From: Blautia sp. An249
Lineage (GTDB): Bacteria; Bacillota; Clostridia; Lachnospirales; Lachnospiraceae
DNA length: 57,669 nt
Assembly (NCBI RefSeq): GCF_002159835.1
Contig: NZ_NFJL01000022.1
Coordinates: forward strand, 1 to 57,669
Direction of reading: 5' to 3'
Part shown: positions 17,090 to 25,522 of the stretch, one piece after another
Layout: the number at the start of each line of letters is the position of its first letter
How positions within the stretch are numbered: position 1 is the stretch's first letter
The notes under the pieces: generated by a model
Told to the model about the DNA's origin: nothing
Seen by the model: the letters and a program-made list of their open reading frames with translations, nothing else
The model's database searches: none
Made by a program: the position numbers and the translations under genes

Positions 17090-17875
17090 TCAGATCACCT
17101 TTACATAACTATTTTCATATCGATACACGATCCGGACTCCGATAACGGCCAGAATCAGTCCGATTACAAACCATATCAAAAGTATCGCTAAGTCCGGCGC
17201 CTGTCCGTATAACACACACTTTCTCATGGAAGAAAGACAAAAAGCCACTGGATTGCACCGAATGACAATCTCATTAAAGGGCTCCGGCAGCCTTTTATAC
17301 ACGTCGTAAAAAATACCGGTTATATAAAATACCAGACGCAGGGCAATATTGGTTACATTCCATAAGTCCTCGATAAATACGCCGAAATGAAGCAGAATCG
17401 TACCAAACCCGAAGATCAGCAGCATGTAGGTCAGCATCAGCGGAATGGCAAACAGCACATTCCAGGTCAGCGGTACCTGAAAGAAAATCATCATTCCCAC
17501 AATAATAGCAATGGATATAAGCATCTTAAATCCATTGATCATCATTTTTACAACAATCAGAATATACTTGGGCAGATATACCTTTGATACAATGGGCTTG
17601 TTGTTTTTAACCAGTTTCACACTCTGCAGCATCGTCTTATTGAAGAAATCCCACATGGTAATACCAATAAAAATAAATAATGGGAAATACTGCTCACTGG
17701 CATCGAAGACAGTTCCAAAGATGAAGGTATAGATCAGCATAAAACAAAGGGGGTCTAATACCCACCACAGCCAGTTCAGATAAGAATTTGCCACTTCCGA
17801 CTTTAACTGTGCCCTGGAAGAATAGATGGCATACTTAAAGTACTTTTGCATGTCAAAGCAGAATCTCTTGAACAT
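17090..17875 (-). CDS. Polysaccharide/teichoic acid export ABC-2 permease (TagG/Wzm type)
   Basis: A 261-aa ABC-2 membrane protein with six hydrophobic segments. The N-terminal SRAQLKSEVANSYLNWLWWV followed by LDPLCFMLIYTFIFGTVF is characteristic of Wzm/TagG permeases. ATG 17875 is preferred because GGGAG lies 5-6 nt upstream; an upstream start would add an unrelated 15 aa. It is first in the operon, behind the promoter at 17912-17940, and with the adjacent ATPase should export a lipid-linked wall glycan. Confidence 0.93.
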   Translation of the reverse strand: MFKRFCFDMQKYFKYAIYSSRAQLKSEVANSYLNWLWWVLDPLCFMLIYTFIFGTVFDASEQYFPLFIFIGITMWDFFNKTMLQSVKLVKNNKPIVSKVYLPKYILIVVKMMINGFKMLISIAIIVGMMIFFQVPLTWNVLFAIPLMLTYMLLIFGFGTILLHFGVFIEDLWNVTNIALRLVFYITGIFYDVYKRLPEPFNEIVIRCNPVAFCLSSMRKCVLYGQAPDLAILLIWFVIGLILAVIGVRIVYRYENSYVKVI

Positions 17876-17911
17876 TGTTTTCTCCCAACTTTCTCTACAA
17901 AATATCAATTT

Positions 17912-17940
17912 ATTATACACTATTACCTCTGCAATAGCAA
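17912..17940 (-). promoter_or_regulatory. Promoter of the wall-glycan operon
   Basis: On the minus strand TTGCTA (17935-17940) and TATAAT (17912-17917) are separated by 17 bp, about 37 nt upstream of the permease ATG. Confidence 0.75.
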
Positions 17941-17944
17941 TATT

Positions 17945-18898
17945 TCAAAGTAATTGTTCCAGTTCCCCGTAAGTTTCCACCTGGTTTACATCCCTTCTTA
18001 AACGGGCGGAATGGGGCATTCCCGCCGTATACCAGGCCACATGTTTGCGCATTTCCCGAATCCCTGTATACTCGCCTTTTAACTCTGTCTGCATCTTTGC
18101 ATGGCGCAGAATCATAGCCTTTATCTCTTCCCACTCTGGTCTGGGAAGGAGCTGTCCTGTTTCAAAATAGTGATTCAGTTCCCGGAAAATCCAGGGATTC
18201 CCCCTGGCTGCACGGCCAATCATCACGCCGTCGCATCCGGTCTGTTCCAGCATCGCTTTGGCTTTTAGGGGGCTGTCCACATCCCCGTTTCCTATCACAG
18301 GAATGGAAACCGCCTCTTTAATTTTCCGGATAGGTTCCCAGTCTGCGCTCCCGGAATAATACTGTTCTCTGGTTCTTCCGTGGACAGCGATTGCCGCAGC
18401 CCCGGAATCCTCTGCGATTTTCGCCAGTTCCACCATATCAATAGGATACCCCTCAAAACCGATTCTCATTTTCACTGTCAGCGGTTTCTGAATACTTTTT
18501 GAAACTTTTGTGATAATCTCCCGGATTTTCTCTTTATCTTTTAAAAGAGCCGATCCCTCTTTGTTGTTTACTACCTTGGGCACCGGGCATCCCATATTAA
18601 TATCCAGAATGTCAAAGGGCCGATCCTCAATCTGCCTGGCCATATCTGCCATCAAATCCGCGTCAGAACCAAATAACTGCAGAGCCACCGGCCTTTCAAA
18701 AGACTCCGTCTCCATCAGCTCATCCGTATTTTTATTTTTAAAATAAATGGCCTTTGCACTTACCATCTCCGTATAAACCAGGCCCGCTCCCTGTTCCTTG
18801 CATAAATGTCGAAATGGCAGGTCGCTTACTCCTGCCATCGGTCCCAGAACCCAGGGATTCTCAATTTCCACCTTACCTATCTTCCAGCTTCGGATCAT
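17945..18898 (-). CDS. dusB: tRNA-dihydrouridine synthase (DusB-type)
   Basis: A 317-aa FMN-dependent Dus enzyme with a TIM barrel: LGPMAGVSDLPFRHLCKEQG at the N-terminus, DINMGCPVPKVVNNKEGSAL with the catalytic cysteine, VKMRIGF, AVHGRTREQYYSG, VIGNGDV and GVMIGRAARGNPW. It reduces uridines in the tRNA D-loop. It overlaps the preceding 111-aa gene by 4 nt and ends an operon running from upstream. Confidence 0.95.
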   Translation of the reverse strand: MIRSWKIGKVEIENPWVLGPMAGVSDLPFRHLCKEQGAGLVYTEMVSAKAIYFKNKNTDELMETESFERPVALQLFGSDADLMADMARQIEDRPFDILDINMGCPVPKVVNNKEGSALLKDKEKIREIITKVSKSIQKPLTVKMRIGFEGYPIDMVELAKIAEDSGAAAIAVHGRTREQYYSGSADWEPIRKIKEAVSIPVIGNGDVDSPLKAKAMLEQTGCDGVMIGRAARGNPWIFRELNHYFETGQLLPRPEWEEIKAMILRHAKMQTELKGEYTGIREMRKHVAWYTAGMPHSARLRRDVNQVETYGELEQLL

Positions 18899-19230
18899 TT
18901 TTCACCATCCTCACCCAGAAAGAAAACCCGGTAAAACATCTCCAGAGACTCCAGAAGTTCTCTCTTTTCTGTCTGTAACTTTTTTATTTTTAAAGCGCTT
19001 CCGATTTCGTCAAACATAGCGTCCGCCTCCAGGGCTTCTGTTTTAAACTCCAGATTTCCCTCCTGGTCAAACTCCAGAGTTAAAATTCCGCCAATCTCTT
19101 CAGTAAACAACACACAGAGAATCTGCAGTTCCTGCTTTACCTGATCCGGAAGAGCTGAAAAGTCCTGATTAAAATAATATTTCTGCTGGTAAGCGCTGGC
19201 GCCGCACAGCACAACCTTATCCTGATACAT
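18895..19230 (-). CDS. Conserved hypothetical protein (DUF6145-like)
   Basis: A 111-aa acidic soluble protein starting MYQDKVVLCGASAYQQKYYF, with a helical C-terminal half (KIKKLQTEKRELLESLEMFY). I associate it with the DUF6145 family of Lachnospiraceae, which has no known function. Stop and start overlap dusB as ATGA. No catalytic motif is visible. Confidence 0.7.
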   Translation of the reverse strand: MYQDKVVLCGASAYQQKYYFNQDFSALPDQVKQELQILCVLFTEEIGGILTLEFDQEGNLEFKTEALEADAMFDEIGSALKIKKLQTEKRELLESLEMFYRVFFLGEDGEK

Positions 19231-19239
19231 AACTTCCTC

Positions 19240-20013
19240 CTAGATATATCCGTAAAGTCCCCGCACCGAGACTTCCCCGGCGGATACCGCCGTCAGACTT
19301 CCATCCTCTTTCTCTACCATCAGTTCTCCCTCCTGGTTAATGCCCCTGGCAATCCCTTCCCAGTTCCCCGCATCTTCCAGAATTCTCACCTTTTTCTGCC
19401 GGTTAATCAGAAGGCCACTGTACGCATCCCTAAGCAGAGAAAGATCCTCCGTCTCCGAAAATTTCTCATAATTTTCAGAAAACGTATATAAAATTTTCTT
19501 TAAAAGTTCCATCCGATCCCAGTCTTTCCCGGTTTCCAGCTTCAGGGACGTGGCTACCGAAGATACTTCCGGGGGAAATTCCTCCACATTTACATTTAAT
19601 CCGGTTCCGATGATCACATAGTCAATGGCTTCCGGCGTTTTCACAGACATTTCTGTGAGGATTCCGCAGAGCTTTTTTTTGTTTATCACCACATCATTGG
19701 GCCATTTAATCCATGCCTTCACGCCTTCTTCTCTCAGGGTCTGAGCCACGCTTAATCCCATTACCAGGGTAAGCTTGGGGGCATGAACAGGCGCAAAGGA
19801 CGGCCTCAAAAGGATACTCATAGCGATAGCCGTACCCGGCAGAGTTTCCCACTGGTTCCCCCGCCGTCCTCTTCCGGCAGTCTGCCTCTCAGCCATCGCC
19901 ACAGCCCCATGGGGGGCTCCCTCTCTGGCCAGCCGTTTCAGCCAGAGATTGGTGGAATCTGTCTCTTCTTCATAATAGAACTCACATCCGGCCCACCCGG
20001 AACTTAACTGCAT
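19240..20013 (-). CDS. birA: Biotin--[acetyl-CoA-carboxylase] ligase
   Basis: A 257-aa biotin protein ligase: [13 protein letters not shown], the biotinyl-AMP loop [27 protein letters not shown] and IIGTGLNVN, then a C-terminal SH3-like domain ([10 protein letters not shown]). It lacks the N-terminal winged helix of bifunctional BirA, so it should attach biotin without acting as a repressor. It overlaps the end of argF by 10 nt. Confidence 0.95.
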   Translation of the reverse strand: MQLSSGWAGCEFYYEEETDSTNLWLKRLAREGAPHGAVAMAERQTAGRGRRGNQWETLPGTAIAMSILLRPSFAPVHAPKLTLVMGLSVAQTLREEGVKAWIKWPNDVVINKKKLCGILTEMSVKTPEAIDYVIIGTGLNVNVEEFPPEVSSVATSLKLETGKDWDRMELLKKILYTFSENYEKFSETEDLSLLRDAYSGLLINRQKKVRILEDAGNWEGIARGINQEGELMVEKEDGSLTAVSAGEVSVRGLYGYI

Positions 20014-21005
20014 TTTGATTTCCTCAAAGTGGCTGCCATAACCGCCTTAATGGTATGCATCCGGTTCTCGGCTTCATCAAACACTTTCGACTGGGGAGAT
20101 TCAAATACTTCATCAGTAACCTCCATATCGGTAATCTGGAATCTCTCTCCCATTTCTTTTCCGATTTTGGTTTTCAGATCATGGAAGGCAGGCAGACAGT
20201 GAAGGAAAATCGCTTTCTCTCCTGCATTCTCCATAATGGTCTTTGTCACTTTATAAGGGCTTAATTCCCGGATTCTCTCTTCCCATACTTCATCCGGCTC
20301 GCCCATGGATACCCATACGTCTGTATAAATTACATCTGCATCTTGGGTTCCGGCCATTGCGTCTTCTGTAAGAGTTATGGTTGCTCCGGACTCTCTGGCA
20401 TATTCCCGGCAGGCATTTACCAGTTCCTCATTGGGGAAATATTTCTTCGTGGTACATGCAGTAAAATGCATTCCCAGTTTCGCACAGGCAACCATCAGAG
20501 AATTTCCCATATTAAAGCGGGCGTCGCCCATGTAAACCAGTTTAATTCCTTCCAGTTTTCCGAAATGTTCCCGGATAGTGAGCATATCTGCCAGCATCTG
20601 GGTGGGGTGATACTCATTGGTCAGGCCGTTCCATACAGGAACGTCCGCATATTTGGCCAGTTCTTCTACTATGTCCTGTCCAAAGCCTCTGTACTCAATT
20701 CCATCATACATTCTTCCCAGCACTCTTGCAGTATCCGGAATACTCTCTTTCTTTCCAATCTGGGAACCGCTGGGATCCAGATAGGTGGTTCCCATTCCCA
20801 GATCATGAGCTGCCACTTCAAATGCGCAGCGTGTTCTGGTACTGGTTTTTTCAAAAATTAACGCCACATTTTTCCCTTTGTATTCATCCACCGGAATTCC
20901 TGCTTTTTTCTTTTCTTTATAGTCCGCAGCCAAATCCAGCAGATATAAGATTTCTTCTTTTGTAAAATCACGCAGGGTTAAAAAGTCTCTTCCTTCTAAA
21001 TTCAT
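20004..21005 (-). CDS. argF: Ornithine carbamoyltransferase
   Basis: A 333-aa OTCase, full length. The carbamoyl-phosphate loop is STRTR (55-59), the ornithine-side motif is [10 protein letters not shown], and [21 protein letters not shown] is also present. It makes citrulline from ornithine and carbamoyl phosphate, either in arginine synthesis or, run backwards, in deiminase catabolism. The latter would be called arcB. No other arginine genes are adjacent to decide. The ribosome site AGGAGG is just upstream of 21005. Confidence 0.95.
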   Translation of the reverse strand: MNLEGRDFLTLRDFTKEEILYLLDLAADYKEKKKAGIPVDEYKGKNVALIFEKTSTRTRCAFEVAAHDLGMGTTYLDPSGSQIGKKESIPDTARVLGRMYDGIEYRGFGQDIVEELAKYADVPVWNGLTNEYHPTQMLADMLTIREHFGKLEGIKLVYMGDARFNMGNSLMVACAKLGMHFTACTTKKYFPNEELVNACREYARESGATITLTEDAMAGTQDADVIYTDVWVSMGEPDEVWEERIRELSPYKVTKTIMENAGEKAIFLHCLPAFHDLKTKIGKEMGERFQITDMEVTDEVFESPQSKVFDEAENRMHTIKAVMAATLRKSKCS

Positions 21006-21033
21006 AATATCCTCCTTTGCACCGGCCTTCCTT

Positions 21034-22167
21034 CTATTTCACCGGCGCCTCTTCTCCTATCAGTCTTCTGGCAAAATCGGGCAGATCGTCCTCTTCCTCT
21101 AAGATCTCTTTGTTCTTTCTGATTTCTTCCAGCAGTTCTTCTGCCGTATAAATCCGGTACTTGGGAATCCTGGCCAGTTTCGCCGTAGCTTCCAGAATGG
21201 ATAAATACAGCTTCTCATAATCCCATTCTCCCAGACGCAGTTCCCTTGCCATTTTAGGCAGAACTGCTTCCACATAACGGCGAAGCTCCTCTTCTTTCTC
21301 TTTTAACTTCACCAGACTGTTTAAATAATACACTTGGTCCTGATTTTGATCAATATAGTAAATAATTCCGGAAAGCCCGTATATCATTCTCATAGCATCG
21401 TAATATCCGGCAACCATATTCCTCTGGCTCCTGTCCCGGTCAAACTCCATAATGCTTCCCAGGTCAATCCGCGGTTCAATGGTACCTATCTGAACGTCCT
21501 CCGGAACGATTACCGGCTTCGTCAGCCCCAGACCATAAATCCGCACAACAAGGATGTCCTTGTACCCTTCTTCCAGAAGCACTCCCACAGGTACGTTATC
21601 GGCAATGCCGCCGTCGATCAGGGTCTCCCCGAAGAATTTTTCTTTCTTAAAAACCGGATACATACAGGCGCTGGCCAGCAGCAAATCCTTTATAAGCTCC
21701 GGTTCCACTTCTTTCACATTAATATGGAGCTCCTGTAAAGAATCCACATGGAATACCTGCAGAAAGAATTCCATATCTGATTCCCGGATTTTTTCCGGCC
21801 GGATTTCCTGATCAATCAGATTCTTCAGAGGCGTTATATCAAAGCCTCCCTCCCGAATCATCTTCCGGCTCTCCTGAAGAAATTCTTTCAGGGGAAGTTT
21901 TCCACGAAGAAGATTTTTCATTACTTCGTCGTCCACATCCATAATCCGGGAATAGGAAATGTTTTTCCAGATTCTTTCCGCTTTCTCCAGATCTCCCATA
22001 CAGATAAGAGCGCCGTTTAAAGCGCCCACACTGGTTCCGGAAATACCCTTTATCTTTACTCCGGCTTCTTTTAAAGCCTTCCAGGCGCCGATCTGGTAAG
22101 CACCTCTGGCGCCTCCGCCTTCCAGAACAATTCCATATTCTTTTGTCAAATCAATGACAGGTTTCAA
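21034..22167 (-). CDS. Patatin-like phospholipase
   Basis: A 377-aa patatin-family protein with oxyanion loop GGGARG (17-22), nucleophile S46 in GTSVG and the catalytic aspartate in DGG (185-187): a complete Ser-Asp dyad. It probably hydrolyses membrane or foreign acyl lipids at the cytoplasmic side; no signal peptide is present. Its start overlaps the SPFH gene stop as ATGA. Confidence 0.92.
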   Translation of the reverse strand: MKPVIDLTKEYGIVLEGGGARGAYQIGAWKALKEAGVKIKGISGTSVGALNGALICMGDLEKAERIWKNISYSRIMDVDDEVMKNLLRGKLPLKEFLQESRKMIREGGFDITPLKNLIDQEIRPEKIRESDMEFFLQVFHVDSLQELHINVKEVEPELIKDLLLASACMYPVFKKEKFFGETLIDGGIADNVPVGVLLEEGYKDILVVRIYGLGLTKPVIVPEDVQIGTIEPRIDLGSIMEFDRDRSQRNMVAGYYDAMRMIYGLSGIIYYIDQNQDQVYYLNSLVKLKEKEEELRRYVEAVLPKMARELRLGEWDYEKLYLSILEATAKLARIPKYRIYTAEELLEEIRKNKEILEEEDDLPDFARRLIGEEAPVK

Positions 22168-23105
22168 TTCTTATCCTCCGTCACAATCTCTTTCAGAGAG
22201 GTCGCCAGTCCGGCCAGTCCCTGTATTTCCGAAGGAATAATGATCTTGGTGGATTTACCGTCAGCCACTTTCTCCAGGGCTTCCAGACTTTTCAGAGTAA
22301 GCACAGCCTCATCGGCGCCTGCTTCCCGGATCATCCGAAGGCCTTCTGCCGTCGCCTTCTGCACCTTCAGAACTGCCTCCGCCTGACCTTCGGCCTCTTT
22401 AATCATCTTTTCCTTTTCTGCCTCCGCTTTCAGGATGGCTGCCTGCTTATCGGCCTCGGCATCCAGGATCGCAGATTCTTTATGACCTTCCGCCACCAGA
22501 ATCGTGGATCGCTTCTCACCTTCGGCCCGTAAGATAGCCTCTCTTCGTTCACGCTCTGCCTTCATCTGTTTCTCCATGGCGTCACGGATGGCTTCCGGCG
22601 GGATAATATTCTTAAGCTCCACCCGGTTTACTTTAATTCCCCAGGGATCCGTGGCCACATCCAGAGATGCTCTCATCTGTGTATTGATGGTCTCTCTGGA
22701 AGTTAAAGTTTCATCCAGCTCCATCTCACCGATAATATTTCTCAGAGTGGTCGCTGATAAATTTTCAATGGCCATAATGGGATTTTCCACTCCATAGGTA
22801 TAGAGCTTGGGATCTGTAATCTGGAAAAATACTACCGTATCAATCTGCATGGTAACATTATCTTTGGTAATAACCGGCTGCGGCGGAAAGTCCACCACCT
22901 GCTCTTTTAAGTTGACCTTTCTTGCAACTTTTTCAATAAAAGGTATCTTAAAGTGAATACCTGTTTCCCAGGTTGCCTGATACGCACCCAGACGTTCCAG
23001 AATGTAGGCATGTGCCTGGGGAACAATCCGGATCAGAGACGATACAATCAGTAAAATAATAACAATCAATACGATTAAAAAAACCATTCCTACGATTCCT
23101 GCCAT
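22164..23105 (-). CDS. SPFH/band 7 (stomatin-like) membrane protein
   Basis: A 313-aa protein with one N-terminal transmembrane helix (about 4-25), an SPFH domain (about 25-190, VPQAHAYILERLGAYQATWETGIHFKIPF, shown here in part) and a long Ala/Glu-rich coiled coil (about 190-270, EADKQAAILKAEAEKEK). Such proteins oligomerise on membranes and often pair with an NfeD-family protein, encoded here directly upstream at 23119. Confidence 0.92.
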   Translation of the reverse strand: MAGIVGMVFLIVLIVIILLIVSSLIRIVPQAHAYILERLGAYQATWETGIHFKIPFIEKVARKVNLKEQVVDFPPQPVITKDNVTMQIDTVVFFQITDPKLYTYGVENPIMAIENLSATTLRNIIGEMELDETLTSRETINTQMRASLDVATDPWGIKVNRVELKNIIPPEAIRDAMEKQMKAERERREAILRAEGEKRSTILVAEGHKESAILDAEADKQAAILKAEAEKEKMIKEAEGQAEAVLKVQKATAEGLRMIREAGADEAVLTLKSLEALEKVADGKSTKIIIPSEIQGLAGLATSLKEIVTEDKN

Positions 23106-23118
23106 ATAAAACCCTCCT

Positions 23119-23562
23119 TTATTCTTTGTCCTGTCGTTGTGCTACAATTAATTTCACGCCTTTTACTGCTTTTATGCAGACAATGCTCTCTTTCGGAAAC
23201 TTCTGAGTCTCTTCTTCCGAACGGGCGGTCCATTCCATTCCTCCTACCAGAACTCTTCCGGTTTCCTGAAGGTTGTCAATTGCTTCCACCACTCTGGCCG
23301 TCTTGCCAATCAGGCTGTCCACATTGGTCTTTTCCACCTTTTTATTTAAATGGCGCAGCGCCCAGGGGCGTGTAAAAACTAAAAGACCTATGGAAATTAC
23401 CAGGAACAGCGCCACCTGCCAGATAAGCCCCGCACCCAAAAAGGATGCAACTGCTGCAATCAGCGCGCCTCCTGCAAACCATATGGTGGTCAGTCCCACC
23501 GTGGCGGCTTCAATAATCAGCAGCACTGCCACTAAAACCAGCCAAAATATCACATATTCCAT
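23119..23562 (-). CDS. NfeD-family membrane protein
   Basis: A 147-aa short NfeD protein with three transmembrane helices (about 3-75) and a C-terminal OB-like domain (about 90-145, SLIGKTARVVEAI ... GRVLVGGMEW). The SPFH partner follows after 13 nt, the usual NfeD/stomatin pairing. ATG 23562 has GGGAGG 9 nt upstream; a GTG at 23571 lies too close to that site. It overlaps the methyltransferase gene by 13 nt. Confidence 0.88.
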   Translation of the reverse strand: MEYVIFWLVLVAVLLIIEAATVGLTTIWFAGGALIAAVASFLGAGLIWQVALFLVISIGLLVFTRPWALRHLNKKVEKTNVDSLIGKTARVVEAIDNLQETGRVLVGGMEWTARSEEETQKFPKESIVCIKAVKGVKLIVAQRQDKE

Positions 23563-24359
23563 CCACTGCACCCTCCCTGTCGAAATTCTCTTTGTCTGGC
23601 CGCTTCATACATTAATATTCCTGCTGCCAGCGCCGCGTTTAATGACTCCACCTGTCCGGCCATGGGGATACGAATCAGTCCGTCAGCCAGAGACGTCAGC
23701 CGCGGGCTTAATCCCTTCCCCTCATTGCCGATAAAAAACGCGCTCCCTTTACAATAAGACTCCTGGTCATATCGTTTCTCACCTTTTAAATGTGCCGCAT
23801 ACGTCCGGATGCCTCTCTGCTTTAACTCTTTTACTGCAGCTTCCAGATCTTCTGTATAGAAGAAGGGCATCCGGTAGACAGAACCCATTGTGGAACGTAT
23901 CACCTTAGGATTAAAAATATCCACCGTATTTTTACTGCACAGGATTCCGTTTACTCCTGCCCCTTCCGCCGTACGCAGAATGGTTCCCATATTTCCCGGA
24001 TCCTGCAAATCCTCCAGAACGAGAATCAGCGGTTCCCCTGTCTCAGGAAGAATCTCCTCCAGAGTATACCCGGGCTGCTTCAGAAGACACAGGACCCCCT
24101 GGGGCGTCTTGGTATCGCTCATCTGTGCAAACACGGAATCCGCCACGATTTCACAGGGCACCCGGGCCGTTTTGGAAGCAATCTGCTGACTATCCTTAAG
24201 AGATTCGGCAATATATACCTTTTCTATCCACTCCAGAGGCGCTTCCAGAAACATTTTAATCCCCTCTGCCACAAACAGTCCCTGCTCTCTTCGTGCTTTG
24301 GCTTTCTGATTCAGCTGTATGATATTTTTAATCTGTCCATTGCCGGTACTTGTTATCAT
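23550..24359 (-). CDS. TrmH/SpoU-family RNA 2'-O-methyltransferase
   Basis: A 269-aa SPOUT methyltransferase with an N-terminal substrate-binding domain (QLNQKAKARREQGLFVAEGIK) and a C-terminal trefoil-knot domain showing LVLEDLQDPGNMGTILRTAE, FFIGNEGKGLS and IRIPMAGQVESLNAALAAGI (motifs 1-3). It methylates rRNA or tRNA ribose; the target nucleotide cannot be told from sequence. The ribosome site AGGAGG is at 24374-24379. Confidence 0.93.
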   Translation of the reverse strand: MITSTGNGQIKNIIQLNQKAKARREQGLFVAEGIKMFLEAPLEWIEKVYIAESLKDSQQIASKTARVPCEIVADSVFAQMSDTKTPQGVLCLLKQPGYTLEEILPETGEPLILVLEDLQDPGNMGTILRTAEGAGVNGILCSKNTVDIFNPKVIRSTMGSVYRMPFFYTEDLEAAVKELKQRGIRTYAAHLKGEKRYDQESYCKGSAFFIGNEGKGLSPRLTSLADGLIRIPMAGQVESLNAALAAGILMYEAARQREFRQGGCSGWNM

Positions 24360-24381
24360 AAATGTTTAAAAATCCTCCTAC

Positions 24382-24410
24382 AAAAATCACCCCCGCAGAG
24401 CCGAGGGTAA
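24382..24410 (-). terminator. Probable terminator after pfkA
   Basis: On the minus strand a GC-rich stem (ACCCTCG with CGGGGGT, imperfect) at 24389-24408 is followed by GATTTTTG. It lies about 30 nt past the pfkA stop and just before the ribosome site of the methyltransferase, so it may separate or attenuate transcription. Confidence 0.55.
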
Positions 24411-24437
24411 TTATTTGCACTGTGTTCAGTTGTTTCT

Positions 24438-25451
24438 CTATCTGTCTTTATTATTTTTCTCATACTTATTATAGTTATGAGATAAAGAACGGCAGACTTC
24501 AAACTGGTATTCAGAAATTCCCTTGTTCATGGCAAGCGCTTCATTAATGTCAAAGTCCACATATTCCCCGTGTCTGTAACCTACCACCCGGCAGTTCTTG
24601 CCTTCCAGAAGCAGATCCACAGCCATGGCGCCCATCATAGACGCATACACACGGTCCTTACAGGTGGGGCTTCCGCCACGCTGCATGTGACCTAAAATAG
24701 TTGCACGGGTTTCAATTCCGGTTGCGGCCTCAATCCGTTTCGCCATAGCTTCCGAATGGCCGATACCCTCTGCATTAATAATAATGTGGTGTTTCTTTCC
24801 CAGTTTCCTGTTTTCAATAATATTATTAATAATTTTCTGCTCGTCGTAATCATATTTTTCCGGAAGCAGCACGTCTTCTGCACCATTGGCAATACCGCAC
24901 CATAAAGCCAGATAGCCCGCATTGCGGCCCATAACTTCAATAATACTGCACCGTTCATGAGAAGTAGAAGTATCACGGACTTTATCAATCGCCTCCATAG
25001 CGGTATTTACTGCTGTATCAAATCCGATGGTATATTCTGTACAGGCAATATCCAGGTCGATGGTTCCCGGAACGCCGATTGTATTAATTCCCAGATTGGC
25101 CAGTTTCTGAGCTCCTGCAAAGGAACCGTCTCCTCCAATAACAACCAGTCCTTCAATTCCGTGTTTCCGGCAAATTTCCGCACCGCGCTTCTGGCCTTCC
25201 TCGGTTCTGAATTCCGCACAGCGTGCTGTATAAAGAATAGTACCGCCGCGTTCAATTGTATCCGAAACATCCTGAGCAGTCATATCACGGATTTCCTCAT
25301 TCAAAAGTCCATTATAGCCTTTATAGATTCCCTTTACCTGGAGTCCATTACTCAAACCGCGTCTTACAACCGCACGAATCGCCGCATTCATACCCGGTGC
25401 GTCGCCGCCGCTGGTTAAAACGCCTATCGTCCTGATTTTCTTCTCTGCCAT
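24438..25451 (-). CDS. pfkA: 6-phosphofructokinase (ATP-dependent)
   Basis: A 337-aa PfkA with the ATP-binding SGGDAPGMNAAIRAVVR near the N-terminus, VIGGDGSFAGAQKL, the catalytic GTIDLDI, MGRNAGYLALWCGIANGA and LGHMQRGGSPTCKDR. It phosphorylates fructose-6-phosphate in glycolysis. ATG 25451 is chosen for the GGAGG just upstream; the in-frame extension to 25484 lacks support. It follows dnaE, a synteny common in Clostridia. Confidence 0.97.
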   Translation of the reverse strand: MAEKKIRTIGVLTSGGDAPGMNAAIRAVVRRGLSNGLQVKGIYKGYNGLLNEEIRDMTAQDVSDTIERGGTILYTARCAEFRTEEGQKRGAEICRKHGIEGLVVIGGDGSFAGAQKLANLGINTIGVPGTIDLDIACTEYTIGFDTAVNTAMEAIDKVRDTSTSHERCSIIEVMGRNAGYLALWCGIANGAEDVLLPEKYDYDEQKIINNIIENRKLGKKHHIIINAEGIGHSEAMAKRIEAATGIETRATILGHMQRGGSPTCKDRVYASMMGAMAVDLLLEGKNCRVVGYRHGEYVDFDINEALAMNKGISEYQFEVCRSLSHNYNKYEKNNKDR

Positions 25452-25522
25452 AATTTTTCCTCCATACTTATGAGTTTTCTGCAATTCTTCATCTGCACAT
25501 TCGTCTTCAGTGTATAGTATTT

